64,000 nucleotides of DNA, taken from NCBI RefSeq assembly GCF_017497975.1, contig NZ_JAGDEL010000007.1, positions 62,001 to 126,000 on the forward strand. Reading direction: 5' to 3'. The position numbers and the translations under genes are program-made. This DNA comes from Metabacillus bambusae (lineage in GTDB: Bacteria; Bacillota; Bacilli; Bacillales; Bacillaceae). A model generated the notes under the pieces. It did not search any database and was not told the origin of the DNA. It worked only from the letters and a program-made list of their open reading frames with translations. Positions 53,489-62,953 of this stretch are shown piece by piece. Each line of letters begins with the position of its first letter. The first letter of the stretch is position 1.

Positions 53489-54642
53489 GAGTCTTACATG
53501 TTGTTGTTAACATGAATCGCGGCGGAGCGGAAACCCTTATCATGAACCTATACCGCAATATCGACCGCTCGAAAATACAATTCGACTTCTTAATTTGTAA
53601 AGAAGGAGTCTTTGATCAGGAGATCTTGGATCTGGGCGGAAAAATCCACCGAATTCCTTACATTACAGATGGCGGACATTTTCATTACATAAAGAATTTA
53701 AATCAATTTTTTAAAACAAACAATGATTATAAAATTGTCCATTCCCATATGGATAAAATGAGTGGCTTTGTTTTGAAGGCTGCTAAGAAGGGTGGGATTC
53801 CGGTTCGGATTGCCCATAGTCATAGCACAAGAAGTGAAGGGAAATACCTTAAAAGAATATATAAATGGTATTCAGGTAGGAATATTGTCAAAGATTCTAC
53901 TCATTTAATAGCATGTTCTAAACCAGCTGCAGATTGGTTATTTAAAAAGAAAATGAATGAAGTAAATTATATTAAAAACGGAGTCGATCCAGAGAAGTTT
54001 GGATTCTCATTGAAAAACAGAATTCATGTACGAAAAGAACTAAATATACCAAATGATTGTTTAGTTATTGGTCATGTTGGAAGTTTTACCCAACCAAAGA
54101 ATCACCTTTTTCTATTAGAAATATTTAGAGAATTTAATAAAAAAAATAATAATAGTGTTCTAGTGTTGGTGGGTAGCGGACAACTAAGGGACTTGATTGA
54201 GAACAAAATAAAAGAATTAAATTTAGAAGACAAAATAAAAATTCTAGGAATAAGAAGTGATATTCATAGAATACTTCAAGCTTTTGATGTTTTTATATTT
54301 CCTTCATTATATGAAGGTTTGCCTGTAACCTTAATTGAAGCACAAACAACTGGATTACCTTGTATAATTGCTGATCATATTACGAAAGAAGTAGATATTG
54401 GTGCTGGGCTTATAAGCTATATAAGTATTAAAAACTCCCCATCAGAATGGTCAAACGTAGTCTTAAGGAACAAGGTAAGAAACATAAAATCACTTGAAGC
54501 TTTAAAGAAAAGTGGGTTTGATATTAGAGAAGTTGTTAAATGGCTTGAAGTTTTTTATATTCAAAACGGACTGAAAAAAGATTTTTTTCAAATAAAGGAG
54601 TCAAGAAATGTCTCGAATATCATGTTACATAAAAGTAGGTGA
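53473..54642 (+). CDS. epsF: EpsF-like GT4 glycosyltransferase
   Basis: This 389-residue GT-B enzyme opens RVLHVVVNMNRGGAETLIMN, typical of EpsF. SHSHSTRSEG follows, and the donor domain has GHVGSFTQPKNHLFLLEIF and FPSLYEGLPVTLIEAQTTGL. GTG start with GGAGGGAG upstream. Base composition drops sharply after about 53830 and stays AT-rich for the rest of the operon, a sign of exchange. It overlaps the next gene by 35 bp. Confidence 0.88.
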   Translation: MGRPIRVLHVVVNMNRGGAETLIMNLYRNIDRSKIQFDFLICKEGVFDQEILDLGGKIHRIPYITDGGHFHYIKNLNQFFKTNNDYKIVHSHMDKMSGFVLKAAKKGGIPVRIAHSHSTRSEGKYLKRIYKWYSGRNIVKDSTHLIACSKPAADWLFKKKMNEVNYIKNGVDPEKFGFSLKNRIHVRKELNIPNDCLVIGHVGSFTQPKNHLFLLEIFREFNKKNNNSVLVLVGSGQLRDLIENKIKELNLEDKIKILGIRSDIHRILQAFDVFIFPSLYEGLPVTLIEAQTTGLPCIIADHITKEVDIGAGLISYISIKNSPSEWSNVVLRNKVRNIKSLEALKKSGFDIREVVKWLEVFYIQNGLKKDFFQIKESRNVSNIMLHKSR

Positions 54643-55741
54643 AGTTTCTTTACATCTTTATCAGGTAATTGCGGGTTTTATTCTACTCGAAAGACAGGGA
54701 ATTATTAAATTAAATATAGAAATAATGAAGAATACAGTGCAAGTTCAAACACCAAACAATATGGTAGAAGTCATTATAAATAATGATATACGTATTATAT
54801 ATGATTTAAATGATGGTTACGATAATTTGTTAAACGAAGATGAAAACTATCTAGATTTTATGAATAAATTATTGGATAGATGTGACTTTTATTTTAAAAG
54901 GAGCTATAGCACAAAACAAAATATAAATTTAAAACATCCAAATAAGATATATCCACTTGGTCTAAATTATATGGTAACAACATCTAGGAATATAGCTCAT
55001 AGACCATTCCCACTAGATCCTGTAAAAGAAAAGGTGAAAAAACTAATACGAATGTTACCATTTTCTGAATTTTACAATGGTAATTATAAATTGGAGACTT
55101 TTCAGGATATTCCTAGAAAGCAATCGAACCCAAAAATTTTATTTATGGCTCGACTTTGGGAAGTTACGAAAGAAGACTTTGAAAAAAACCCAAAAAAAGG
55201 TGAAGAACGAAAATATATTAATCAAGTTAGGGCGGAATGTATTAGATTATGTCAAAAAGAGTTTGGAGAGAAATTTTTTGGTGGAGTTAACGCTTCACCC
55301 TTTTCACTTGAAAATTACTCTGACATTGTCATCAGTGATAAAAAAATCACTAAAAGAAATAATTATTTGAAAAAGGTAAAGGAATCTACAATTTGTATTT
55401 CGACCATGGGACTACACGAATCAATAGGTTGGAAATTCGGGGAATATGTTGCTGCTAGTAAAGCGATTGTATCCGAGCAATTACATTATGAACTCCCTGG
55501 GGACTTTTTAGAGCATAAAAATTATTTATCATTTAACTCGCCAGAACAATGTGTTGAACGAATCTATTCCTTATTAGAAAACGAAAATTACAGGTATCAA
55601 ATGATGGTTGACAATTTTGAATATTATCACAAATATGTTAGAGCGGACCGACTAATATTAAATAGCATTTTAACTGTTCTAAATAAAGAGAGGATGAATC
55701 TGAGTGAACAAAACACTCACAGTATTTACGCCTACATATAA
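54608..55741 (+). CDS. Unrecognised eps-operon protein, possible GT-B glycosyltransferase
   Basis: This 377-residue protein has no signal or TM. The C-terminal part (STMGLHESIGWKFGEYVAAS and VSEQLHYELPGDFLEHKNYLS, FNSPEQCVERIYSLLENE) resembles the donor-binding end of GT-B enzymes, but the N-terminal half fits nothing I know. AAAGGAGT precedes the ATG. It overlaps the next gene by 38 bp, so it belongs to the operon. The role is presumably in building the repeat unit. Confidence 0.72.
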   Translation: MSRISCYIKVGEVSLHLYQVIAGFILLERQGIIKLNIEIMKNTVQVQTPNNMVEVIINNDIRIIYDLNDGYDNLLNEDENYLDFMNKLLDRCDFYFKRSYSTKQNINLKHPNKIYPLGLNYMVTTSRNIAHRPFPLDPVKEKVKKLIRMLPFSEFYNGNYKLETFQDIPRKQSNPKILFMARLWEVTKEDFEKNPKKGEERKYINQVRAECIRLCQKEFGEKFFGGVNASPFSLENYSDIVISDKKITKRNNYLKKVKESTICISTMGLHESIGWKFGEYVAASKAIVSEQLHYELPGDFLEHKNYLSFNSPEQCVERIYSLLENENYRYQMMVDNFEYYHKYVRADRLILNSILTVLNKERMNLSEQNTHSIYAYI

Positions 55742-56603
55742 CCGTGCACATACCCTTCATTTATGCTATGAAAGTTTAAAGAGGCAAACATCCAAGGATT
55801 TTGTTTGGTTAATTATTGATGATGGTTCAAATGATAGAACTAATGAACTTGTTAATACATGGATAAAGGAAAATGAGATTTCTATTCGGTATCACTATCA
55901 AGAAAACCAGGGTATGCATGGAGCACATAATACTGCTTATGAATTAATTGATACAGAATTAAATGTTTGTATTGATTCTGATGATTATATGTCAGATGAT
56001 GCGGTATCAAAAATTGTTGAATTCTGGGGAAAGTTCGGTGATCAAAAATATGCGGGACTAATTGGATTAGATGCCACTCCTACTGGAGAAATTATCGGAA
56101 CGAAGCTCCCGGAAAATTTAAAAGCAGAAACAGTTTCGAAATTGCATGGAGTTCATAAGGTAAAAGGAGATAAAAAACTTGTGTATCGTTCAGACTTAAC
56201 TAAAAGTACTAAACCTTATCCACTTTTTGAAGGGGAAAAGTATTGTCCACTTAGTTATAAGTCTATTTTGATTGATCAAAAACATCCTTTATTAATCATG
56301 AATGAAGTTTTATGTTATGTTGAATACCTAGATGATGGGTCAAGTATGAATATTATAAATCAGTATAAAAGAAATCCAAAAGGATTTGCTTTTTTTAGGA
56401 AGATAGCTATTCAATATGCTCCAACATTTAAAGAAAGGCTAAGAGAGTCAATGCATTATGTATCTAGTAGTTTAATGATGGGGAATAAAAAATTTTTGTT
56501 TGAGTCACCTAGATTTTTTACTACATTAATGTCGATACCATTTGGGGTTGTACTATATCTCTATATAACTAGAACAAGTAAAGCAACGGTTATAAAAAGT
56601 TGA
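55704..56603 (+). CDS. GT2 family glycosyltransferase (EpsE/EpsH-like)
   Basis: This 299-residue enzyme has a GT-A domain with VFTPTYNRAHTL, IIDDGSNDRTNEL and the DxD-type metal site CIDSDDYMSDDAV. A C-terminal amphipathic and hydrophobic end (FGVVLYLYIT) may attach it to the membrane. GTG start with GAGAGGATG about 8 bases upstream. Donor and acceptor are unknown. EpsE of B. subtilis is a bifunctional GT2/flagellar clutch, but this protein cannot be equated with it from sequence alone. Confidence 0.85.
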   Translation: MNKTLTVFTPTYNRAHTLHLCYESLKRQTSKDFVWLIIDDGSNDRTNELVNTWIKENEISIRYHYQENQGMHGAHNTAYELIDTELNVCIDSDDYMSDDAVSKIVEFWGKFGDQKYAGLIGLDATPTGEIIGTKLPENLKAETVSKLHGVHKVKGDKKLVYRSDLTKSTKPYPLFEGEKYCPLSYKSILIDQKHPLLIMNEVLCYVEYLDDGSSMNIINQYKRNPKGFAFFRKIAIQYAPTFKERLRESMHYVSSSLMMGNKKFLFESPRFFTTLMSIPFGVVLYLYITRTSKATVIKS

Positions 56604-56633
56604 TAAATTTTTAAAGTTGAAAGGATATTAAAA

Positions 56634-57704
56634 ATGACAGTACTATGGGGGATGCTTTTAATCGTGTTTATATTAGCCTTTTTTTCAAGGTATATACCAA
56701 TACTAAGTGCTACAATTCCATATACATTAATTAAACCTAATAAATTCATGATTATTTTAGCACTAACATGCATAGTACTTGTTTCCGGTTTAAGAAATAA
56801 TATTGGTGATACTTCTGCTTACATGCACTCATACGAAATTCAAAATTTCACGTGGGAACATGTATTAGAAAATAAAGAGCCTGGCTTTGGCTTATTACAA
56901 ATGGTATTAAAAAATATTTCGAATGATCCTCAACTTCTTATTTTTATAACTGCCTTAGTAACAAATGTATTAATTATTATTACTCTATTTAAATATGCGA
57001 AAATGATCGAATTAAGTCTTTATGTATTTATCACATCTGGAATGTTTACAGTTTCAATGAATGGTATACGCCAGTTTCTAGCTGCTTCGATCATTTTTTG
57101 GGCAACTAAATATTTACTTGAAGGGAATTTCAAACGGTATTTTTTTATCATACTTTTTGCATCAACATTTCATGAAAGTGCGTTAATATTAGTTCCAATA
57201 TATTTTATTGTTAGAAGAAAGGCTTGGACAAAGATTACATACTCACTATTGGGACTCACAATCTTAATTGTAATGGGATTTAATGAATTTTCACAAATTT
57301 TATTTTCTGCAATAGAAGATACACAATATGGTCAATATAGTAATTTCACAGAAGGTGGAGCAAACATTATTAGAGTTATAGTTGATTCTGTACCGATTAT
57401 AATAGCTTACCTAGGAAGAGATAAGCTAAGAAAGCTGTGGCCAAAAAGTGATATTATCGTCAATATGTCTATAATAGGTTTATTGTTTATGTTCATAGCA
57501 ACACAAAATTGGATTTTTGCTAGGTTTAATATTTATTTTAATTTATATAACTTAATATTAATTTCATGGATTATCTACTTATTTAAAGAGAATAACAGAA
57601 AATTTATTTATTATGGAATATTAATATGTTATTTAATGTATTTTTACTATGAACAAGTAATTTCATTAAGTTTATTGTATCAAAGTGATTATATTAATTT
57701 TTAA
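56634..57704 (+). CDS. epsG: EpsG family polysaccharide polymerase (Wzy-like)
   Basis: This 356-residue protein has about ten TM segments and the EpsG pattern: SGLRNNIGDTSAYMHSY near the first third, GMFTVSMNGIRQFLAASI and FHESALILVPIYF. Such proteins polymerise repeat units at the outer face of the membrane. TTGAAAGGATA precedes the ATG. It is in the middle of the operon, as in B. subtilis. Confidence 0.88.
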   Translation: MTVLWGMLLIVFILAFFSRYIPILSATIPYTLIKPNKFMIILALTCIVLVSGLRNNIGDTSAYMHSYEIQNFTWEHVLENKEPGFGLLQMVLKNISNDPQLLIFITALVTNVLIIITLFKYAKMIELSLYVFITSGMFTVSMNGIRQFLAASIIFWATKYLLEGNFKRYFFIILFASTFHESALILVPIYFIVRRKAWTKITYSLLGLTILIVMGFNEFSQILFSAIEDTQYGQYSNFTEGGANIIRVIVDSVPIIIAYLGRDKLRKLWPKSDIIVNMSIIGLLFMFIATQNWIFARFNIYFNLYNLILISWIIYLFKENNRKFIYYGILICYLMYFYYEQVISLSLLYQSDYINF

Positions 57705-57715
57705 GAGGGGCCAAT

Positions 57716-57862
57716 ATGAGTTGTTTAAAAGAATTAAATGAACAAAATTTACAGGAAATTCTAGAGGGGATTTATAAAAGAGGTCAAGAGGTAGAAAATA
57801 TTAGTGTAAAAGAACTAATTGAAGAAATTCAAAAACTATTTCAAGGATACATTTCAAAATGA
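57716..57862 (+). CDS. Small acidic protein, 48 aa
   Basis: This 48-residue protein (MSCLKELNEQNLQEILEGIY…) is helical and soluble, without a recognised domain. AGAGGGG lies 6 bases upstream, and its stop codon directly precedes the ribosome binding site of the sugar transferase. No counterpart is known to me in the B. subtilis eps operon. It may be a small regulatory or scaffold peptide of the transferase complex, which is inference. Confidence 0.65.
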   Translation: MSCLKELNEQNLQEILEGIYKRGQEVENISVKELIEEIQKLFQGYISK

Positions 57863-57876
57863 AGGAGGGGGGAAAG

Positions 57877-58485
57877 ATGAAACGTCTATTTGATTTAAGT
57901 ATATCGGTGATTTTACTAATTCTACTTTCCCTAATTATGATTTCTATTACAATACTAGTAAAAGTAAAATTAGGATCACCAATCTTTTTCAAACAACAAA
58001 GACCAGGCTTACATGGTAAGCCTTTTTATTTTTATAAATTTCGAACAATGACTAATGAAAAAGATGAAAAGGGAAATTTGTTACCAGATCATATGAGACT
58101 ACCTCCATTTGGTAAGTTCTTAAGAAAATCTAGTTTAGATGAGTTTCCACAGTTAATAAATGTGATAAAAGGTGATATCAGTTTAGTTGGTCCGAGACCA
58201 TTATTAATGGAATATTTACCGCTTTATACAAAAGAGCAGGCTAAACGACATCTTGTTAAACCAGGTATTACTGGTTGGGCACAAATAAATGGACGTAATA
58301 GTATTTCATGGGAAGAAAAGTTTAAATTAGATATATGGTATGTTGAAAATCTTTCATTTTTACTTGATTTAAAAATCTTGTTTTTAACTGTATATAAGGT
58401 AATTAAATCACAAGGAATCAATCAACCTGGTAACGCTACTGTAGAGAAATTCAAAGGAACTAGTATAAATGAGGGAAATGGATGA
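57877..58485 (+). CDS. epsL: Undecaprenyl-phosphate sugar phosphotransferase (EpsL-like)
   Basis: This 202-residue protein has one N-terminal TM (LSISVILLILLSLIMISI) and the bacterial sugar-transferase domain with KQQRPGLHGKPFYFYKFRTM, SLDEFPQLINVIKGDISLVG and PGITGWAQINGRN. It starts assembly by moving sugar-1-phosphate to the lipid carrier. AGGAGGGG lies 6 bases before the chosen ATG; an ATG 18 bases earlier overlaps it. It forms a module with the next two genes. Confidence 0.93.
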   Translation: MKRLFDLSISVILLILLSLIMISITILVKVKLGSPIFFKQQRPGLHGKPFYFYKFRTMTNEKDEKGNLLPDHMRLPPFGKFLRKSSLDEFPQLINVIKGDISLVGPRPLLMEYLPLYTKEQAKRHLVKPGITGWAQINGRNSISWEEKFKLDIWYVENLSFLLDLKILFLTVYKVIKSQGINQPGNATVEKFKGTSINEGNG

Positions 58486-59105
58486 ATATTGTAATAATCG
58501 GTCAAGGTGGTCATAGTAAAGTTATTATAGATATGATTCGTATTAACGAGTGTTTTAAAATAATAGCTTTCTTAGATGATAAATTTAACGATATTTTGAG
58601 CAATGAAGACATTTTTTATGGTCCAATCTCAGCTTATAAATTTCTTATCGATCAATATAAAGATATTAAATTCATAGTAGCAATAGGAAATAATCAAATA
58701 AGAAAACAAATTGTAGAGTCGCTAAACCTTGAAGCTTTTGATTATATGACGATTGTTCATCCCTCGGCGATCATAAGTCCCAGTGTAATGATCGGAAAAG
58801 GGACTTTAATTATGGCAAATACTGTTATTAATGCTGATACAATGATTGGAGACCATGTAATCATTAATACTGGCTCAATAATAGAACATGACAATAAAGT
58901 AAATGATTTTTCACATGTGTCACCAAATGCAACCTTAACGGGAAATGTATATATTGGTGAAGGAGTACATATAGGTGCATGTGCTACGCTTATCCCAAGT
59001 GTCCAGGTAGGGGCATGGTCAGTCATTGGAGCTGGAGCTGTAGTTATAAATTCTATTCCCGAAAATAGAACGGCAGTAGGAGTACCAGCTAAAATAAAAA
59101 AGTAG
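58482..59105 (+). CDS. epsM: Sugar O/N-acyltransferase, PglD/NeuD family (EpsM-like)
   Basis: This 207-residue enzyme has an N-terminal Rossmann-like GQGGHSKVIIDMI domain and a C-terminal left-handed beta-helix with hexapeptides (VHPSAIISPSVMIGKGTLI, HVSPNATLTGNVYIGEGVHI). It likely acetylates the UDP-4-amino sugar. Overlaps epsL by 4 bp. Confidence 0.9.
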   Translation: MNIVIIGQGGHSKVIIDMIRINECFKIIAFLDDKFNDILSNEDIFYGPISAYKFLIDQYKDIKFIVAIGNNQIRKQIVESLNLEAFDYMTIVHPSAIISPSVMIGKGTLIMANTVINADTMIGDHVIINTGSIIEHDNKVNDFSHVSPNATLTGNVYIGEGVHIGACATLIPSVQVGAWSVIGAGAVVINSIPENRTAVGVPAKIKK

Positions 59106-59118
59106 GAGGTGTTTAAAT

Positions 59119-60270
59119 TTGCAACATGAAAGAATTTATCTTTCGTCCCCTCATATGAGTGGAAATGAAATGAAATATATAAGAGATGCATTCGATTCAA
59201 ACTGGATCGCACCATTAGGACCAAATGTAGATGCGTTTGAAAGAGAAATTGCAAATTATGTAGGAGTCAATGAAGCTGTTGCTGTAAGTTCAGGTACTGC
59301 AGCTATTCATCTGGCTCTTTCTTTATTAGAAATCAAAAAAGGAGATAAAGTTTTTTGTTCTACTTTAACTTTTGTAGCAAGTGCTAATCCCATCCTTTAT
59401 CAAGGCGCAGAACCTGTTTTTATTGATTCTGAACCGGACACATGGAATATGTCACCTCAAGCTCTTGAAAGAGCTCTTCAGGAATCAGCAATTCATGGAA
59501 ATCTACCTAAAGCAGTAATCGTCGTTAATCTTTATGGTCAAAGTGCAAAAATGGATGAAATCGTTCCTTTATGTAACCAATTTGATGTACCAATTATTGA
59601 AGATGCAGCAGAATCCCTTGGTTCTTCATATAAAGGAAAAGCGAGTGGGACTTTTGGGAAGTTTGGGGTATATTCATTCAATGGAAATAAAATTATAACT
59701 ACTTCAAGTGGTGGAATGCTAGTTTCGGATGATCAAGAATTATTAAAAAAAGCAAGGTTTTTAGCGACACAAGCAAAGGATCCTGCTCCTCATTATCAAC
59801 ATAGTACAGTTGGTTATAATTATCGAATGAGTAATGTACTCGCTGGGATTGGTAGGGCTCAATTAGAAGTGTTAGGAGAGAGAGTAAAAGCAAGAAGGTT
59901 AATATTTGAGCGTTACAAACAAGAGCTAGACTCTATTCCTGGAATAAAATTCATGCCTGAACTAAACAACAGCCAATCTAATCGCTGGCTCACGGCTATT
60001 ACCATTGATGAAAAAATAGTTGGATTTTCAAACCATTCTTTATTAAATAGTTTGGCAGATGAAAATATAGAAGCACGTCCAGTTTGGAAGCCTCTGCATA
60101 TGCAACCTTTATTTGAAGGAACAAAATTTTATCTTCATATTGAAGATATGAATATTTCGGAGCATTTGTTTCACAATGGTTTGTGTCTTCCATCAGGATC
60201 GAACTTGAAAGAATTTGATCAAATGAGAATCATTAAATGTGTAAAAGATTTTCTCTCAATTAAAGTTTAG
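59119..60270 (+). CDS. epsN: Pyridoxal-phosphate aminotransferase EpsN-like (DegT/DnrJ/EryC1)
   Basis: This 383-residue enzyme transaminates the 4-keto sugar made by EpsC. PLP Lys is in SFNGNKIITTSSGGML, and SSGTAAIHLALSLL and EDAAESLGSSYKGK are family hallmarks. TTG start with AGGAGGTG 7 bases upstream. With EpsC and EpsM it completes a UDP-N,N'-diacetylbacillosamine-like route. Confidence 0.92.
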   Translation: MQHERIYLSSPHMSGNEMKYIRDAFDSNWIAPLGPNVDAFEREIANYVGVNEAVAVSSGTAAIHLALSLLEIKKGDKVFCSTLTFVASANPILYQGAEPVFIDSEPDTWNMSPQALERALQESAIHGNLPKAVIVVNLYGQSAKMDEIVPLCNQFDVPIIEDAAESLGSSYKGKASGTFGKFGVYSFNGNKIITTSSGGMLVSDDQELLKKARFLATQAKDPAPHYQHSTVGYNYRMSNVLAGIGRAQLEVLGERVKARRLIFERYKQELDSIPGIKFMPELNNSQSNRWLTAITIDEKIVGFSNHSLLNSLADENIEARPVWKPLHMQPLFEGTKFYLHIEDMNISEHLFHNGLCLPSGSNLKEFDQMRIIKCVKDFLSIKV

Positions 60271-60307
60271 GATTACATATTCAAAATTTTGGAAGGAGGT
60301 TAAAATA

Positions 60308-61039
60308 ATGGGTTCTTATACAATTCCTAAATCAGTTCATTATTGCTGGTTCGGTGGTAAAGAAAAACCTCAAATCGTTCAAAAATGTATAAAAAGCTGG
60401 GAAAAAATTCTGTATGATTATGAATTTATCGAATGGAATGAAAAAAACTTTGATATAAGCAGTAATACATATATTCGTGAGGCTTATCAGGCAGGGAAAT
60501 TTGCTTTCGTAAGTGATTATGTTAGAGTGTATGCTTTATACCATTTTGGAGGAATTTATCTAGATACTGATGTTGAAGTGTTTAAACCATTTGATGATTT
60601 ATTACATCATGAATCATTTTGGGGATTTGAACAAGAGAATTATATAGCGACAAGTACGATTGGGGCTAACAAAGGGAATCCAATAATTGAAATATTTTTA
60701 AATTCATACGTTGATAAACCGTTTATCAAAGATGATGGTAGTTTTGATGACTTAACCAATGTTGCAATTGTTACAAAGATCCTTCAAGAATTGGGATTAA
60801 AAACAAATGGAGAATATCAAGAATTAAAGGATAATGGAACTTTTTATCCTCAAACCTATTTTTCACCGTATGATTATATTAATTGTAGAAAGTTTATCAC
60901 AGAAAATACTTATGCAATGCACCATTTTTATAAGAGCTGGTTGCCTCCAAAGGCTAAATTTAAAAGCAATATGAAAGCAATAGCAGCTAGTGTTATTGGT
61001 GGAGAAAATATAGCAAGATTAAGGAGAACCTTTAAATAA
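60308..61039 (+). CDS. GT32-like capsular polysaccharide glycosyltransferase
   Basis: This 243-residue protein starts IPKSVHYCWFGGKEKPQIV and has FVSDYVRVYALYHFGGIYLD followed by TDVEV, the DxD metal site of GT32 enzymes that use a galactose-like or mannose-like donor. GGAAGGAGG precedes the ATG. The donor and acceptor are unknown. Confidence 0.88.
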   Translation: MGSYTIPKSVHYCWFGGKEKPQIVQKCIKSWEKILYDYEFIEWNEKNFDISSNTYIREAYQAGKFAFVSDYVRVYALYHFGGIYLDTDVEVFKPFDDLLHHESFWGFEQENYIATSTIGANKGNPIIEIFLNSYVDKPFIKDDGSFDDLTNVAIVTKILQELGLKTNGEYQELKDNGTFYPQTYFSPYDYINCRKFITENTYAMHHFYKSWLPPKAKFKSNMKAIAASVIGGENIARLRRTFK

Positions 61040-61063
61040 TTATTTTGCATAAGGAGAATATCA

Positions 61064-61699
61064 ATGTTTAGTGTATTAAGAAAAATTGTAAAGACCCTTA
61101 TTTCTGAAAGTCAAAATCGAGGGGTATACTATTCATTAATAATGAATTTATCACAATTAAATGGGATTACACGTGGATTGTTTTTTAAATTTCTTTATTT
61201 AAAAAACATTAATTCTACTATCTATTCTCTTCAATCAAATAGTAAAATTGAAATTTTTAACAATAAATCAAGATTAAATATTGGAAAGTTTGTATTTATT
61301 AGAAAAAATGCTAGTTTAAGAATTGATTTTAATGGTGTTTTAAGTATAGGTGACAATGTATTCATTAATGATAATTGTAATATAAATTGTGTGAATAAGA
61401 TTGTTATTGGAAAAAAAACAAAAATAGCTCCAAATGTTTGTATAAATGATCATGATCACAATTACAAACATACAACAGATGATCATCTTATTAGAGGTGA
61501 AGTAATTATTGGTGAAAATGTTTGGATAGGTTCAAATGTAGTTATTCTAAGGGATACGATTATAGGAGATAATGCAGTAATAGCTGCAGGTAGTGTTGTA
61601 AAGGGAGAAGTGCCTTCAAATACTCTATTTATTAATAAAAGAGAAAACATTATAAAAAATATTATAAAGAAAGAAAAGTACGTAGTTAAGGCAAACTAA
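61064..61699 (+). CDS. Left-handed beta-helix acyltransferase (maltose-acetyltransferase-like)
   Basis: This 211-residue protein has a long N-terminal region and a LbetaH domain with SIGDNVFINDNCNINC, the catalytic His site INDHDHNYKHTTD, and GENVWIGSNVVIL near the end. It may O-acetylate the polysaccharide. AAGGAGA precedes the ATG. Confidence 0.85.
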   Translation: MFSVLRKIVKTLISESQNRGVYYSLIMNLSQLNGITRGLFFKFLYLKNINSTIYSLQSNSKIEIFNNKSRLNIGKFVFIRKNASLRIDFNGVLSIGDNVFINDNCNINCVNKIVIGKKTKIAPNVCINDHDHNYKHTTDDHLIRGEVIIGENVWIGSNVVILRDTIIGDNAVIAAGSVVKGEVPSNTLFINKRENIIKNIIKKEKYVVKAN

Positions 61700-61724
61700 A
61701 AATAATATTTTTAGAGGGAAGTTA

Positions 61725-62927
61725 ATGAAAAAAAATATTTTAATTTCAGTATTTGATATGGAAATTGGTGGAATTGAAAGAAGCTTAATCAACATGTTAG
61801 AAAGTTTTGATTATCATAAATTTAATGTTGATTTATTTATATGTGAACATAAAGGCGACTTAATGTGTCAAATACCAAAGAAGGTTAATATTCTGTCTCA
61901 AATAAATAAGTATTCGGTTTTTAGAAAGCCAATAAAACAATGTTTAAAGGAAGGTCATTATGCCACATCATTAATAAGGATAGGTAGTAAGTTTATCGCT
62001 GAAGCAAAAGCTAGGTCAAAAGATTTTAAAGAAGGTTCCGGATATATTCAAATGCAGCTTGTCCAAAAATACGCATCCATTTTTCTACCTCGATTTAAAA
62101 AAAGATATGATGTTGCAATAAGTTATGCATGGCCACATGATATTGTAGCGAAAAATGTAAATGCTGAGAAAAAAATTGCTTGGATTCATACGGATTATAG
62201 TAAGTTGGAAATAGATAATAGGTTAGATTTAAGAGGATGGATGCAATTTAATCATATAATATCGATTTCCGACGAATGTACCAAATCATTTTTAACGAAA
62301 TATCCAACACTTGAAGAAAAAGTATTAACATTGGAAAATATCACTTCACCAAACTTTATCAATAATTTGGCACAAGATCATATACCTTTAACAGAGATTA
62401 ATAGTAAAGGGAATTTTAACATTTTATCAGTAGGAAGATTATCCTATGTGAAAGGTTTTGATATGGCTGTTAAAGCTTTAAGATTATTACATGATAAAGG
62501 TTTAACATATATAAAGTGGTATGTTATTGGTTATGGTGGGTATGAAAGTGAATTATCAGAACTTATATCTAGTTATAATCTTCAAGATAGCTTTATTTTA
62601 CTGGGAAAAAAGATAAATCCATATCCATATATGAAAGCTTGTGACCTTTATGTCCAGCCTTCAAGGTACGAAGGAAAAGCCGTTACAGTTACTGAAGCAA
62701 AAATATTAAAAAAACCAATAATTATTACAGCTTATCCAACCGCTAAAAGTCAATTAATTAATGGAGTTGAGGGCATCATATGTAATTTAAGTGTTGAGGG
62801 GCTATCTACTACAATTGAGAAATTGGCAGAGGATAAGAAAGAGCGGGAAAGACTAATAGAAAATTTAAAAAAGTTCGATTATAGCAATACGGAAGAACTA
62901 AACAAATTATATCAATTGATTGGTTAA
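61725..62927 (+). CDS. GT4 family glycosyltransferase
   Basis: This 400-residue GT-B enzyme begins ILISVFDMEIGGIERSLINM and has SVGRLSYVKGFDMAVKALRL, VIGYGGYESEL and PSRYEGKAVTVTEAKIL. Its linker and second domain fit GT4. AGAGGGAAG precedes the ATG. Substrates are unknown. Confidence 0.87.
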   Translation: MKKNILISVFDMEIGGIERSLINMLESFDYHKFNVDLFICEHKGDLMCQIPKKVNILSQINKYSVFRKPIKQCLKEGHYATSLIRIGSKFIAEAKARSKDFKEGSGYIQMQLVQKYASIFLPRFKKRYDVAISYAWPHDIVAKNVNAEKKIAWIHTDYSKLEIDNRLDLRGWMQFNHIISISDECTKSFLTKYPTLEEKVLTLENITSPNFINNLAQDHIPLTEINSKGNFNILSVGRLSYVKGFDMAVKALRLLHDKGLTYIKWYVIGYGGYESELSELISSYNLQDSFILLGKKINPYPYMKACDLYVQPSRYEGKAVTVTEAKILKKPIIITAYPTAKSQLINGVEGIICNLSVEGLSTTIEKLAEDKKERERLIENLKKFDYSNTEELNKLYQLIG

Positions 62928-62953
62928 TTTTAATTTGTAAAAAGGAGTAAACT

